Assembly: GCA_029718625.1 (NCBI GenBank)
Contig: CM056376.1
Span: 124,300,794 to 124,364,793, forward strand
From: Synaphobranchus kaupii
Taxonomy: Eukaryota > Chordata > Actinopteri > Anguilliformes > Synaphobranchidae
Reading direction: 5' to 3'
Length of the DNA: 64,000 nucleotides
This document shows positions 49,001 to 59,057 of this stretch, in pieces (within the stretch, counting starts at the first letter, position 1; every line of letters starts with the position of its first letter). The position numbers and the translations under genes were made by a program. The notes below the pieces were generated by a model. That model had not been told where the DNA came from. It did no database searches and saw nothing but the letters and a program-made list of their open reading frames with translations.

Positions 49001-52000
49001 TGTACATTAAGTGGCATGGTAGGTTTGTTTTGTTTACCTTATATCTTTTGTTATCAACACTTACACATATAAATTATTTCCTCCAGTTGACAAGAATAAT
49101 GGCATACATCAGATTAGAGTCATAGAGTAGCAGTAGAAAAACAAATACCCAGTAAAAGTGAGAATTTTCCTTTCAATGGTCCTGCACTATACTCATAAAA
49201 TACTGATCCTGCAACAAAAAAAAAATGTTTTATCATGCGAGTAGCAGGGCACCGATATTTCAGTGTTATAACTTTTGTGGTGCAAACAGTACCTAAGAGC
49301 CTGACACCAACTGTGTCTGAAATAAGGTATGCCTTCACGCAGCAGGTCAGAGGGCGTCCGGCGATTAGCGCAACCCCCATTCCCCCCAACACTCGTCGCC
49401 CATCTACCGGGTAGGGCGGGGCGTAATGGAAGCCTGCCACAACTCATGTAACATTCACGAGCCTCCGCGCGGCAGGTCGGCTGCTCTCCGACAACGTCAG
49501 AGCGAGGGGGAGCCTCGTCGCGCTTCCTGCAAGCTCGCCCAGCTGCAAAGAACACGAGGAGACGTTAAGTGCAGTCTTCTGTCTGCGGGAGGAAATGGAA
49601 AGAAACAGCAGAGGGACCCGCGTGTCGCGTCACGAGGCCAGAGCGGGACACGCCCCCCCCCCCCCCCAATCCATTAGTGGCCAGTCACTGGCTAGCGCCG
49701 TGTCAGCTGATTACCGGAAGAGACTAAAGACCTGTCTGCATGAGCTTCTGCTGTCAGTTTCATTTTTCTTTTACTATTTTATATCTTCTCCAAGTTTGAA
49801 ACATTTTGACGCTGTATTTTGGAGGCCTGCCCCATCATTGCAACATCCCCTGTTATTTCAGAGCGCTCGTGTCTAATCCTCGAAATACAATCTGCCGGCA
49901 ATGCCTTCCTTTCACGCTGCCGCCTACCAGCAAAGCATCTGCTCAGCTGTTGCATGAGAAAGCAGTCGCACAACTGACTGGAGGAGATCTCCAGCACTCT
50001 GAGGCTGGGGAGAACTCTGCCTACTGAAACCTCCCCTCTCTGGGCGATTCTTGCCAATTACTTACTACCCTGTAGGGCTGCCGGCCGCAGTCGACAGTTG
50101 CGCGGTCAGGATTAGAATCACCGAGGGCGAGTCCTGCAGACATTGCATCCCACAGCGAAAGACTGTGACGGTTGTGGACATCAGTAGAGGTCTCTCATAC
50201 AGAAAGCACAATCACACAATAGCACCTTGCTCATCCTTCATTGTTTTTCATTCAAAGATTTGCATGAGCTGTGAGATATACTTTTTGGTATATTGAAGAA
50301 AAGATTGTAGCATCAATCTTTCGCTCAACCTGAAATTAGCTGGCTCAGGCATGTTCTCATAACTGATGAGCTTACAGGGCACTGGAACAGAGAGGTCTGG
50401 CCAATTCCTTTTCGATTCAAGAGATGAATTGAATTCATGAATTGAAAACCCCCATGGAACACTGCACACATTTTTTCAATTAATTGAAAACTGAATTTCT
50501 AATCGTTTCCTGAATTAAACTGAACTGAACCCAACCCTGTACTAGACAGACAAAAAAAAACTTGTCAGAAAAGTAACACAGAACTTAATGAGCATTATAC
50601 ACCATTGAATAAATAAATAAATAAATAAATAAATAAGTAAATAAATAACTGTTGAGACTGTCATGCCTCAACAATTTTGCATGAAGAATAAAACAGGAAG
50701 ATGTACTGAGGACACTGCCTGGGCTGGTGATGAGCAGTGTACAACATCTCCCTTGGATTGTTATAGTATGTAGGGTAGGTTTGGGGTAGGGGGGGGTATG
50801 TCTCTTCTGTGCTTCTTTCTAGCTACGTGTTATTGCTGATCCCGATTTTGGTGTAAGGACTTATTTTAGTATAAAAAAATCATATGCATGTCATACCTTC
50901 GTAAGTCATATTTTTGCCATACACCGCTCACCTGAGGCGGGTGTTCAAGCCCTGTCAACCCTGCACATAAGAGTTTAGAATTCACCATGGAGGGAAAACA
51001 TAATAATTGTCAAAACAACCCCGGAGATAAAATAGATCTGCTGCAAATGCCAAAACGGCATCTGGAGACGTTTCCATGCCAAAACATACTATGATTCCTG
51101 ACTGATAAATCGCATAGTGAAATAGTTAGGTATCACATGTGTCCTCATAAGAAATGACTTGGCTCTCATGCATGCTATCCCTGGTGCTCTAGGTTGCACA
51201 TTCTTGGCCATGAGGAGAAAGATGACTGACATGGGTCTGCAGTGGAAGCTCTTAAAGGGGCCTGGAGGAGAGGATGTGGGGAGTAACAACACCAGGAAGA
51301 CATTACAGTTCTCCAGCTTGGGGTACTTTTCTTTACCTTGGGCTCCTATCTAGGTCACTTCGTCCCTTTTAATCCTCCAGGATGAGTCACCGCATGCCTG
51401 TAGTGCGATATTCCTGCTATTTCAGGGGGGGGGGGTTGAGTCTCAACCGCAAGGAAGGGAGAAATTCGAGGCTCGCGGCCACGGCGTAGCATCCACAAAG
51501 GCTTGGCTGCGCGTGCAAAATGCGCCGTTTATGCGCCGTAATCGCCCGACAAGCGCATTAGGAGAATCCCAGAGCCGCACACCATGAAGCCAATGGCCAT
51601 CTCTCTTTTTAGCAGCCGGGGGATTGGTGGCGTGCGAGCTCGCTGAGTGAAATCTGCAGGCTAAGGGGCTCTCTGGGCACCGTCGCCTTTCTTTTTGCTC
51701 CACTGGAAAATATTTTTTTATTTTTACTTTTTGCAACATCAGCAGCTCCAGGCTAGGCTTGTCATTCTCAAGTTGCGGTGCCGAGAAAATGCCAGTTTCA
51801 CAGACAGAGGCTTGCAAAAATGTTATAATCACTGAACTGACCCGAGGAACCATAACCACAGGTCCTTCTTTGAGTCCATTGTGGAATGCTGTCAAATAAA
51901 CAAATAGGAATTCAACAAGAGGAGAATGAGATTCAAGTCTCCTGTTTAGTGTGCGGATTGGAACCCTTGCTGGTTAACATTGCTTTATTTCTTTCAAACT

Positions 52001-53861
52001 ATAAAGTGGATCTCAATCACATGTTATTAGCTGTACAAGGACATTTAAAGGGGTCTTGTAAATCTTGGTTGAGTTATGGCATTTATTTTGAAGTTGCATA
52101 TTCTGAGAAAGCTCCAACATATGGTACAAATTGATACAGTTTTCCTTGCATATCTGTGAGAAACCTTGGCTTTGAGGCTTTCTTGCCTTGAGGTCCCAAA
52201 AATGCAGGTGCCCATACATAAGAAATAATCCCCCATGACAATTTCTCTTGCAAAATTGATGTTTATTCTGTTAAATAAACCCAGAGAAATAAACATGCAA
52301 TTAATATATCCTCAATCTTATTGTTTCCAAGAAAAAATTAACTCTAAACACTTCTCCAGAAGACTGCAATGAACTGAGATCCCTTTATATTTTATGGGTT
52401 TCCAAGTCCTCAACCTAACCCTTTGTTCCATAATGCTCCACATAATTTGAGGGAAGCAGCGGGAATTCATCGACCATACTTTAAAACAGCTTGCAAACAC
52501 TGCGGGAACAGTGGGGAAGCACTTCAAAGTACAAAGGGAGCCATTTTTGCAAAAATCTTTTAAAGAACCAACAAAGAAGCTTTCAAAGGACTGTGACAAC
52601 CTTAGTGTATCAGAATGTATTGCATTCACAGACACAGACGTCATATGTGCATCCTTTGAAAAGTCCTGGTCGATTTCAACCTGCATACTGTTCTGTACTG
52701 TACTTTGAACAAATAAGGTGACAGACAACCTCACTTAAGAGCACTATGCTTATCTCCTGCAGTTCCAATGTTTTTGGCTGGTAGCCTGTTTCTTAAACAG
52801 TCAGTCTGTTCAAATCTCCACCTCTTGCTACTTCCATCTTGTCAGCTTTAGGCTACCGTACAGTACATACACAATTCCACATTTTGGATACTAGAAAGAG
52901 TTTAGAAACAAACAACCAATGTGTGCCTTGTATCGTGTTTTATTCTATCGATAAAGCAATACGGCAGTACTAGGATGAATTCATCAGTACTAGGTGGAAA
53001 CACTGTTCTTATGCATTCTAATTATGATCATAGCTGTACATAAGCAGCACACATATGCGATATGCATTAACAGTTCCATAGTTTCAAATCATATGCATAT
53101 GCTCAGTCGAGAAGAATTAGTGTAGTGTAGTGTAGTTGGATGGGAGTTGCTTAGGGCTTGTACGTTCTGTATTGTAATGAATAGCTACGTCAAGACCGTT
53201 ACAACATACATATTGTGGCACACATTGCTTTCACGTCAACGGGAATACCGTCTGTGCTTCTCACAGGAGATTCATATCTCATCAGGGTATTGGAATTTTA
53301 ACAGTAACCCCTTCAAACTTCCGTTCAGAATATTGTGCATGCCTCCTTTACAAATAATTTGTAAGAAACTTCATTATGATAAAATTCGAGGTGGAAATAG
53401 ATTGTGTTAATACATCTGTTTAGTAATTAGGATACCTAGTATATGATGTATATCAAATTGAAATGCATTGAAAAATTAACTTTAAAACACACAGGATCCA
53501 AAAGCTAACCAGTTTTCAACACGGACCCGCGAATTCATCTCGCTGATAAATAAAAATAGCCTCAGTAATGCAAAACTGAGACAAGAATGTATCCGTCCTG
53601 AACGGAATGCTACAGCAGCGTAAGACGGTCTGTAACACCACACTTGCAGTCTAAAGTATGCATTTACCAAACTGTTTCGTCACCTCTGTACATGCTAAAG
53701 TTCACTATGTTTATGTCGCAATTAATTTCTATCGATCAAGGCTGTCCAGTATGGGAAAAGTCCTGAGACATGAACGTCATTCCATTATGAAGTTGGGTCT
53801 TACCTTTTACTATCAAAGCCACGAAAAAGAGAAGCAAGGTCTTTTTCCACGTTGAATCCAT
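30546..53861 (-). CDS. CHRNA6: Neuronal nicotinic acetylcholine receptor subunit alpha-6, six exons, one apparent frameshift
   Basis: Exons in transcript order are 53861-53804, 41716-41577, 39104-39060, 33658-33549, 32999-31927 and 30671-30546, all with GT-AG introns. Seen: signal peptide, Cys-loop cysteines 151 and 165, the alpha-defining pair Cys215-Cys216 in [17 protein letters not shown]1 (about 232-257), M2 (265-285, Leu at 9'), M3 (299-319), MA helix and M4. Alpha6 rather than alpha3 is indicated by [14 protein letters not shown] and [13 protein letters not shown], and by the CHRNB3 neighbour. The coding sum is 1552 nt, one base over a multiple of three. The shift lies at about 32294-32235, in the cytoplasmic loop after RRPID; without it the protein would be about 516 residues (human 494). 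As written, a TGA at the start of exon 6 ends translation before M4. Known role: the ACh-binding subunit of alpha6beta2(beta3) channels. Confidence 0.93.
30672..31926 (-). other. CHRNA6: CHRNA6 intron 5
   Basis: A 1.26-kb intron (gtatgg to cgcgtag), purine-rich on the plus strand near exon 6, with no classified element. Intron 4 (33000-33548) is likewise without recognisable content. Confidence 0.85.
31927..32999 (-). CDS. CHRNA6: CHRNA6 exon 5, Cys-loop to MA helix, frame shifts inside
   Basis: This 1073-bp exon is in one frame from NAVGDF through M1-M3 to MLMRRPID (codon at 32296-32294). The MA helix, [20 protein letters not shown], is in the frame one base on. Both frames stay open across 32294-32235, a G/C-repetitive stretch, so the exact base cannot be fixed. 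The expected length is 1072 bp. The donor gtatgg follows KAKE. Confidence 0.94.
33549..33658 (-). CDS. CHRNA6: CHRNA6 exon 4 (110 bp)
   Basis: It encodes [20 protein letters not shown] and [16 protein letters not shown] plus two bases of the next codon; acceptor gtgtcccag, donor gtaagt. EYDGIE favours alpha6. Confidence 0.96.
34903..34983. repeat. (TG)n microsatellite
   Basis: About 80 bp of TG dinucleotide with one early interruption. Confidence 0.95.
36003..36619 (+). mobile_element. L2/CR1-type LINE 3' end
   Basis: Frameshifted translation shows the C-terminal reverse-transcriptase signature: [15 protein letters not shown] sequence near the start, then [20 protein letters not shown] and [15 protein letters not shown]. 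The 3' tail TTGTATGTCGCTTTGGATAA and (TGTAA)n follow, typical of fish L2 elements and the SINEs that use them. The element is 5'-truncated and dead. Confidence 0.8.
36620..38390. mobile_element. Non-autonomous DNA element with about 100-bp inverted ends
   Basis: The left end CTTTACTTGAACCCTTCGAC, with the following CATAAGGCTGACATAAC, recurs inverted at 38290-38390. An internal palindrome of about 120 bp per arm, rich in TGACAT/ATGTCA, is centred near 38132. No transposase is recognisable. It abuts the L2 tail directly at its left edge. Confidence 0.7.
37498..37900. repeat. 30/36-bp minisatellite with telomere-like GGGTTA insertions
   Basis: The basic unit is GAGCAGTGAGCAGCACAGGG plus AGGGTTAGGG (30 bp). 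Several units carry one extra GGTTAG, producing GGGAGGGTTAGGGTTAGGGG. Open frames on both strands follow from unit lengths divisible by three. Confidence 0.92.
39060..39104 (-). CDS. CHRNA6: CHRNA6 exon 3 (45 bp)
   Basis: Fifteen codons read [15 protein letters not shown], with acceptor ttccacag and donor gtaggt. The LRH ending is the alpha6 form (alpha3 has LKQ). Confidence 0.97.
39105..41576 (-). other. CHRNA6: CHRNA6 intron 2
   Basis: A 2.5-kb intron with a degenerate LINE fragment (40490-40990); no other element recognised. Confidence 0.85.
40490..40990 (+). mobile_element. Degenerate L2/CR1-type LINE fragment
   Basis: Plus-strand translation reads [20 protein letters not shown], then [15 protein letters not shown] and [13 protein letters not shown]. 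This is a decayed version of the LINE reverse-transcriptase C-terminal pattern (LDYCN..L, QLVQNAAAR, LHWLPV..RI). It is truncated at both ends and broken. Confidence 0.7.
41577..41716 (-). CDS. CHRNA6: CHRNA6 exon 2, N-terminal ligand-binding domain
   Basis: This 140-bp exon encodes [20 protein letters not shown] and [19 protein letters not shown], bounded by atccacccag and gtaagt. It is close to the alpha6/alpha3 consensus. Confidence 0.96.
43625..43935. promoter_or_regulatory. Candidate intronic enhancer, homeodomain-core cluster
   Basis: TAATTA or TTAATT cores occur at 43632, 43655, 43691 and 43885 within non-repetitive sequence of mixed composition. This is a motif-based guess without conservation data. 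Confidence 0.25.
45841..46232 (-). mobile_element. tRNA-headed SINE-like composite repeat
   Basis: On the minus strand it starts GGGCTGCAGTGAACAGCACT, continues to CTCACAGCAAGAATG and a B-box-like GAGTTTGAATCCTGG, then the widespread fish segments TTCCTCTGGGTACTCCGG and GCTGGGATAGGCTCCAGCCC. A (AC)n array (45965-46027) sits inside it. Confidence 0.65.
45965..46027. repeat. (AC)n microsatellite
   Basis: About 62 bp of AC dinucleotide inside the SINE-like repeat. Confidence 0.95.
47352..47440 (-). mobile_element. L2/SINE 3' tail remnant
   Basis: The plus strand reads CATTACATTACAGTCATTTA, then GCGACATACAATAAGTGCAT. This is the reverse complement of the tail at 36540-36615. Confidence 0.75.
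47543..48718. mobile_element. Tc1-derived 1.18-kb palindromic transposon
   Basis: Both ends read CAGTTGCAAG followed by AAAGTATGTGAACCC, a Tc1-like terminal repeat, flanked by TA. The arms are near-identical over about 570 bp around a short AT-rich spacer near 48130. I noticed only a few mismatches. Each arm carries a degenerate transposase scrap (VMVWGSF, from the conserved VMVWGCF region). It cannot encode a transposase. Confidence 0.88.
49330..49700. other. CpG-rich patch in CHRNA6 intron 1
   Basis: CpG is dense (for example CTCCGCGCGGCAGGTCGG, CCCGCGTGTCGCGTCACG) in an otherwise AT-rich intron. A C16 run lies at about 49652-49668. No coding match is recognised on either strand. It could be an alternative promoter, an enhancer or an old insertion. 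Confidence 0.45.
50607..50647. repeat. (AAAT)n microsatellite
   Basis: About ten tetranucleotide units with one G variant. Confidence 0.85.
51455..51700. other. Second CpG-rich patch in CHRNA6 intron 1
   Basis: CpG-rich, non-repetitive sequence (GCGCGTGCAAAATGCGCCG, GGTGGCGTGCGAGCTCGC) about 2.1 kb inside the gene from exon 1. No exon recognised. Confidence 0.35.
53804..53861 (-). CDS. CHRNA6: CHRNA6 exon 1, start codon and signal peptide
   Basis: ATG at 53861-53859 opens [19 protein letters not shown] plus one base of the next codon, then a gtaaga donor. Phase 1 matches exon 2, whose first two bases complete an Asp codon. The start context is weak at -3 but has G at +4. Confidence 0.88.
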
Positions 53862-54230
53862 CAAGTCTAGTCGGTAGGATACGGAGTGCTTTTCCGGCGA
53901 AAAAACGGTAGATGAAATTGGTGGATACGATATTTTAAAAATACAAGTTTATAAATAGCGATCTTCTCGACAGTGGGTGTCTTTCGGAGAGGTTGCCAAT
54001 ATGTTTTGTGATTGCGAGAAGTTTATGTTGTCCCACCCCCTGGACGCAACCTCCGTAGTCGAGTACTTATTACGCGCGGATATCTAGGCTATTGAAACAA
54101 CACATTTGTTTACTATGGGCACTCGATCTCAACCTGCAACTTTCTGATATAAATTGGCTCTACGGGGTAAACGTTGGGAAACGCAGAAGAGTATCATCCA
54201 CCCACATCTGCTAGGTTACAGCTGCGGTTT
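53862..54230 (-). promoter_or_regulatory. Candidate CHRNA6 promoter region
   Basis: On the minus strand there is a TATTTATA motif near 53950-53957, a CCAAT-type ATTGG at 54000-53996, and two E-boxes, CAGATG (54210-54205) and CAGCTG (54224-54219), 8 bp apart. Retinal and neuronal nicotinic promoters are known bHLH targets in birds; use here is inferred. Confidence 0.4.
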
Positions 54231-54997
54231 GCAAAGTATTCTGGTAAACGAGTTCTGTTTTCAGTTTGGGAATAGTTAGTTGGAATATGTCGCGGGAATT
54301 CCAGACAGATCGAGTCCAAATAATGAAATCTCTGCAACGGCAGAAAAGGGGCGATTTCACGAAAATACGATTTGTGAAAGCAATTAACTAAATGAACCAG
54401 ATTACAAACCATTTTTATATAATTCATTACTTCACACTCCAGTAGCTATAGGCAACTTGTTTCTGTACTGATAATGAGCAAGGTATTCGTGGAAATATGG
54501 GTTGAGCTGTTTGTATGTAAAGTGATATGATATGATATAGGTGATATTACCTTGACGCTGCCTGTGTGCCTGGGGGGCAAATGCTAACAACATAAAAATC
54601 TCCACAAAAATCAACATATTTTGAAAAATTTAATAATCAAAACTTTTAAAATAATGAAGTGAATAAGGAACAAAAACTAACATGAACATTTTTTTTTTGA
54701 CAGGCAGTTATCCCTGCCCAGAACTGCCTGGTCACCATTTCAGCACCATGGACAGCGGAACAGCGGAAAATTGTCAAATGTGGATTTTACTGTAAAACTT
54801 TTTTGTAGGACTGAAAAGTCATGGAGTCACATGTACCGTGACATTTGATATTAGAATGTACAATCATAATAGAACATTCAAATCTAATTAGAATTCATGA
54901 TACTCGTACCAAAGACATAAATTAAATATAATGACTTCCATGAACAAATCAAATCGCAGCCTTCATGTGCATGTGTATGGCGTTTTACTTGTATTTA

Positions 54998-56375
54998 CAG
55001 AGCCCTCCACAATTATTGGCCCTCCTGGTAAAGATGAGTGAAGAGGGTTATAACAAATTAACCTTTTGGTGAATTAGCTTAATCTCACACTGAAAAAAAT
55101 TTAGAAAAAATCAAACCTTTAATTGAAGTAAATTTATTCTGAGAAAAAAAATCCCTCATCAAGAAATAATATATTTTTTACAAAAAACCGCAATTATTGG
55201 CACCCCTAGAAATTATTATGAACAAAATGTAACTGAAGCATTTTTTCCATTTATATTTAACTTTTTTTAAGTTGATCAGAGTGTTTAGGAACTTTCAAGC
55301 AGTAATCCATGACTTCCTGATTCACTGGGGTATAAATATGAGGTGACACAGAGGCCATATTCCCTTATTCATACATCAACATGGGAAAGATAAGAGAACA
55401 CACAAATCAAATGAGGGAAAAGTGTGTTGAGCTTCATAAGTCAAAGAATGGCTATAAAAAATAGCTACTCACCTGAAAATGCCTACCATTAGGGCAATAC
55501 TTAGAAAAAAAGCCTTTCCTGTCATTTCACCACAAGCATAAGTGCCTGGAGTTTGCTAAACGCTACTGGAACTTTGACTGGAACCGTGTTCTATGGTCAG
55601 ATAAAATGAAAATTGAGCTTTTCGGCAACCAACACTCAAGGTGGGTTTGGTGTAAAAAGAAGAATGGCTATACCGAAAATAACCTGATCCCCACTGTTAA
55701 GTATGGTGGAGGTTCCGTGATGTAGTGGGGCTGTTTTTCCTCCAAAGGCCCTGGGAACCTTGATAGGGTACATGGCATCATGAACTTCATGAAATACCAG
55801 GAAATTGTAAATCTGAATCTGGCTGCCTCTGCCAGGAAACTAAAACTGGGTCGTTGCTGGATCTTCTAGCAGGACAATGATCCAAAACATATGTCCAAAT
55901 CAACACAAAAATGGTTAACTGAACACAAAATCAAGCTTCTGCCATGGCCATCTCAGTCCCCTGACCCAAACCTCATTGAAAACCTGTGGGCTGAGCTGAA
56001 GTGGAGAGTGCACAAGAGATGACCTAGGACTCTGGATGATCTGGAGAGATTATGTAAAGAGGAATGGTCGCAGATTCCTTGCTCTGTATTCTCCAACCTT
56101 ATTAGATGTTACAGGAGAAGACTCAGTGCTGTTTTATTGGCAAAGGGAGGTTGTACAAAGTATTAAATGCAAGGGTGCCAATAATTGTGGCACATGTGGT
56201 TTTGTTAAAAATAATTATTTCTTGATGAGGGATTTTTTTTCTCAGAATAAATTAACTTCAATTAAAGGTTGGATTTTTTTCAGTGTGAGATTAAGCTAAT
56301 TCACCAAACGGTGAATTATTTATAACCCTTTTTATTCATCTTTACCAGGGGTGCCAATAATTGTGGAGGGCACTG
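54998..56375 (+). mobile_element. Decayed Tc1-like transposon
   Basis: Inverted ends CAGAGCCCTCCACAATTATT (left) and CAGTGCCCTCCACAATTATT (right, read inward) bound 1378 bp. TA flanks the left end but is mutated to TC at the right. The interior carries a broken transposase. Full-length relatives are about 1.6 kb, so there is an internal deletion. Confidence 0.9.
55381..56170 (+). pseudogene. Tc1-like transposase pseudogene
   Basis: It starts MGKIREHTNQMREKCVELHK, breaks after KSKNGYKK, then resumes near KRYWNFDWNRVLWSD. The catalytic DDE regions are visible: [21 protein letters not shown] and [12 protein letters not shown]. At least three in-frame stops (in VM*WGCF, F*QDND and HKR*) and loss of most of the N-terminal DNA-binding domain make it inactive. 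Confidence 0.88.
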
Positions 56376-57967
56376 TCTGTTCCACAATGCTGGTGTAGTG
56401 TTTGATGTCACTACCAGTTGTCAACATAAAAAGTGAAAACCATAGTTTCAATACTTAATGGATTTATAAATGTTTTCATCTTGAGTCCCCTACCTTAGTC
56501 ATGGAAATACATCTAAACTGTAATTATATCATTGCAGTTATATCAACAATATCATTGACGTTTTACTATAACATCATACAATTATGGAGCTATGTAGTGC
56601 AGAATAAATGTCTGGTGGTTGTGTTGCAGTACAGTCTAAAATATTTCATGTATGAAACATGAAAACAATGAGCGTATGAAATGTTATTATCCGTCTTTCT
56701 GAGACCTCTCTCCTCCCCTTTCTTTTTTAAAATAGTAAGTGCAGTTTTGGTCAGCAGAGAAGCTTCAGCTAGAACACCTTCAAAACCATGCGATATTGTG
56801 GAGGCATCCAAACATTTCCAACTTAAATAAATACGATAAATATATCTATTATAAGAAGGCCTGTGCACCTAGAAAAGTGCTGCCCGCCTCAAAAATGTAT
56901 GACCCAAATACACAATTAATTCCACAGCTCACATGGTAAAAAAAAAAAAGTGCAAAGTGAGCACAAAGCCAGCTGTAGAATGCATGTTTATATTTTACAC
57001 CTTTTTTTTTTGGGTCAAACATTTTCCAGACATTTTCCAGAAAAGAGATACGTAGGTGCTTCTGGTAAACAGCATGAGTTTGGGCAAGCGTCCTGGAAAA
57101 TATCTACCTTGGTTAGTTATATCCCCGAGTCAGCACCCACAACATGTATCGTGACGTGAGAATCGCAGGGTTCTAAATGAGATTCTGCATTTATTATTCT
57201 GTACGTGTGTGGTGTTGAAAAATGTAAATAGTTTAGGATATGGGTGTAATCACAGTTTTTAGGAAGTTCTAAGTGATGAAATCAATGAAATGACAAGAAC
57301 TTTAAAGTTCAATATTTCCACGGACCAGCCTTGCTCTGCACAGAAGGCTATCTGACAAATAATTAGAAATGTTGATGTACTGGTAGCCCATTGAAAAGGT
57401 AGCCCATATTGCAGGTATAGCCTGCCCAAATATTAACAAGTGTATGTAACTCAGTATACCTTCCATTGTTTACCTATAAATTCCATCCCGTGCTTTACCT
57501 CCTTTCATTGTCAGCCCCCTAGTGGTTGCATGAGCTGACTTATCACTGCTGCAATGTGCTCTTGATATTCAGCTACTAACTCTAAACCTGCCTTTTGTGA
57601 CTACTGCAGAATATGGATGCATGCACAATATGTTTACTTTGACAGTTTTTTATGACGCTGAATACTGGTATCTGTCCATCAGTCCAAGGGCCTGACATAA
57701 AATAACTGAATAAATTATAAAAAGAATAAGCGCTTCTATTTACCTCTGAGAAGAGTGGAACAATGCCAGTGTTCTCTTTTTCCCAACTGCGTTTATCTCC
57801 TCTTTTCATTTTATGGAAGCAGCATATGTTTGCACAACCTTACTTTTAATATATCATTTCCCATATATTTTTAGCTGCAGTAGGATAGCATATTACACAA
57901 TACAAATTTGTATAGATCGTAGAGGGAAGATTTTGTCTAGCCTGGCAAATTAACTAATCATATTTTG

Positions 57968-57968
<1 letters not shown>

Positions 57969-58056
<88 letters not shown>
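57969..58056. repeat. (TG)n microsatellite
   Basis: Eighty-eight bases of nearly pure TG dinucleotide. Confidence 0.95.
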
Positions 58057-58057
<1 letters not shown>

Positions 58058-59057
58058 TTGTGACAGACTGTATGAATCTTGCATATACCCTGGTTATGGG
58101 TGTTCAAGGAAAACATAGTTTCATACGCTTCAGACGTCTCGCCAATACTCTTCACTTCAATGTCTTCTTCATAAATGGTGCCCTTCCACTGTCAATATGG
58201 ACATTAATACTACTGCATGTGCATGGGAAGAACAATGTAGACATATTATTGAAATAATTATTGCTATTATATATCTCACCTTTACTGAACTCCTATATTT
58301 ATGAGAAAAAACACACAGCCAGAGATTCACTCCACATGCCAGGAATCTGTGTATCACCAGTAAAGTCTGTCTTCGCCTTCAAATAAACTGGTGCAATGGC
58401 CTTCTGTGACTCTTTTTTTACTGTAATAAATTAATATGGAACAATGGCAATAAAGAAGTGGAGTAATGCTCTGAGAGTTAGGAGCAGGCACGCAAATGTG
58501 ATATTGGGCTGCAAGTTCATCTGGAGGACTTTCGTTCACATGCCAAAAAGGTTCCACCTCAGAGAAGAAAAGTGAATTGCAGCACACGTGAAGCCGAGTC
58601 CCTCACTTACACAATTTCACTGCAAGTAGATGACTGCAGGCTATCCGTGCTTAGCATAATACCATCTGATTGCAGTATTGAACTCTTATGTTCCTCAATG
58701 ACTACTGCATTTTTACTCCATTTTTGATGCCCTGCATCTTTCTTGCTTCATGTGTTTGTTCAATAAGGCTATAATGTTACATCCCACTCGTGAAAACATT
58801 TCAATCATCCAAAAACAAAGACTAACCATTTTCCTAACCCTTTTGTGAGCTTCTACACATAAATCTAATCGTGCCTCAACCTTAACACTGACGTTTTCCT
58901 AGTCATAACCTTAAACCTAGCCCAAACCCTAAGTTAACCTAAGAAAACCAAATTCCAGCCTCTGAAATACCTGATTTTTAAATTATAATGGATGCAAAAC
59001 TCAAATATCATCAATAGGCCCAAACCCCCAAAAAACAAGCAATAGAAAAACACAAAG

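Larger units (their letters stand above)
41717..53803 (-). other. CHRNA6: CHRNA6 intron 1
   Basis: This 12.1-kb first intron holds a TAATTA-rich block (43625-43935), a SINE-like composite (45841-46232), an L2-tail remnant (47352-47440), the large Tc1-derived palindrome (47543-48718), two CpG-rich patches (49330-49700, 51455-51700) and (AAAT)n (50607-50647). The other segments show no exon. Confidence 0.85.

Noticed and set aside
52318..52734. 138-codon minus-strand open frame in CHRNA6 intron 1
   Set aside because: No recognisable domain, overlapping open frames on the other strand, and no matching splice signals; not supported as a gene.
30546..53861. CHRNA3 as the identity of the second gene
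   Set aside because: Exon 3 ends LRH, loop sequences EYDGIE and [11 protein letters not shown] fit alpha6, and the neighbour is beta3 rather than alpha5 or beta4.
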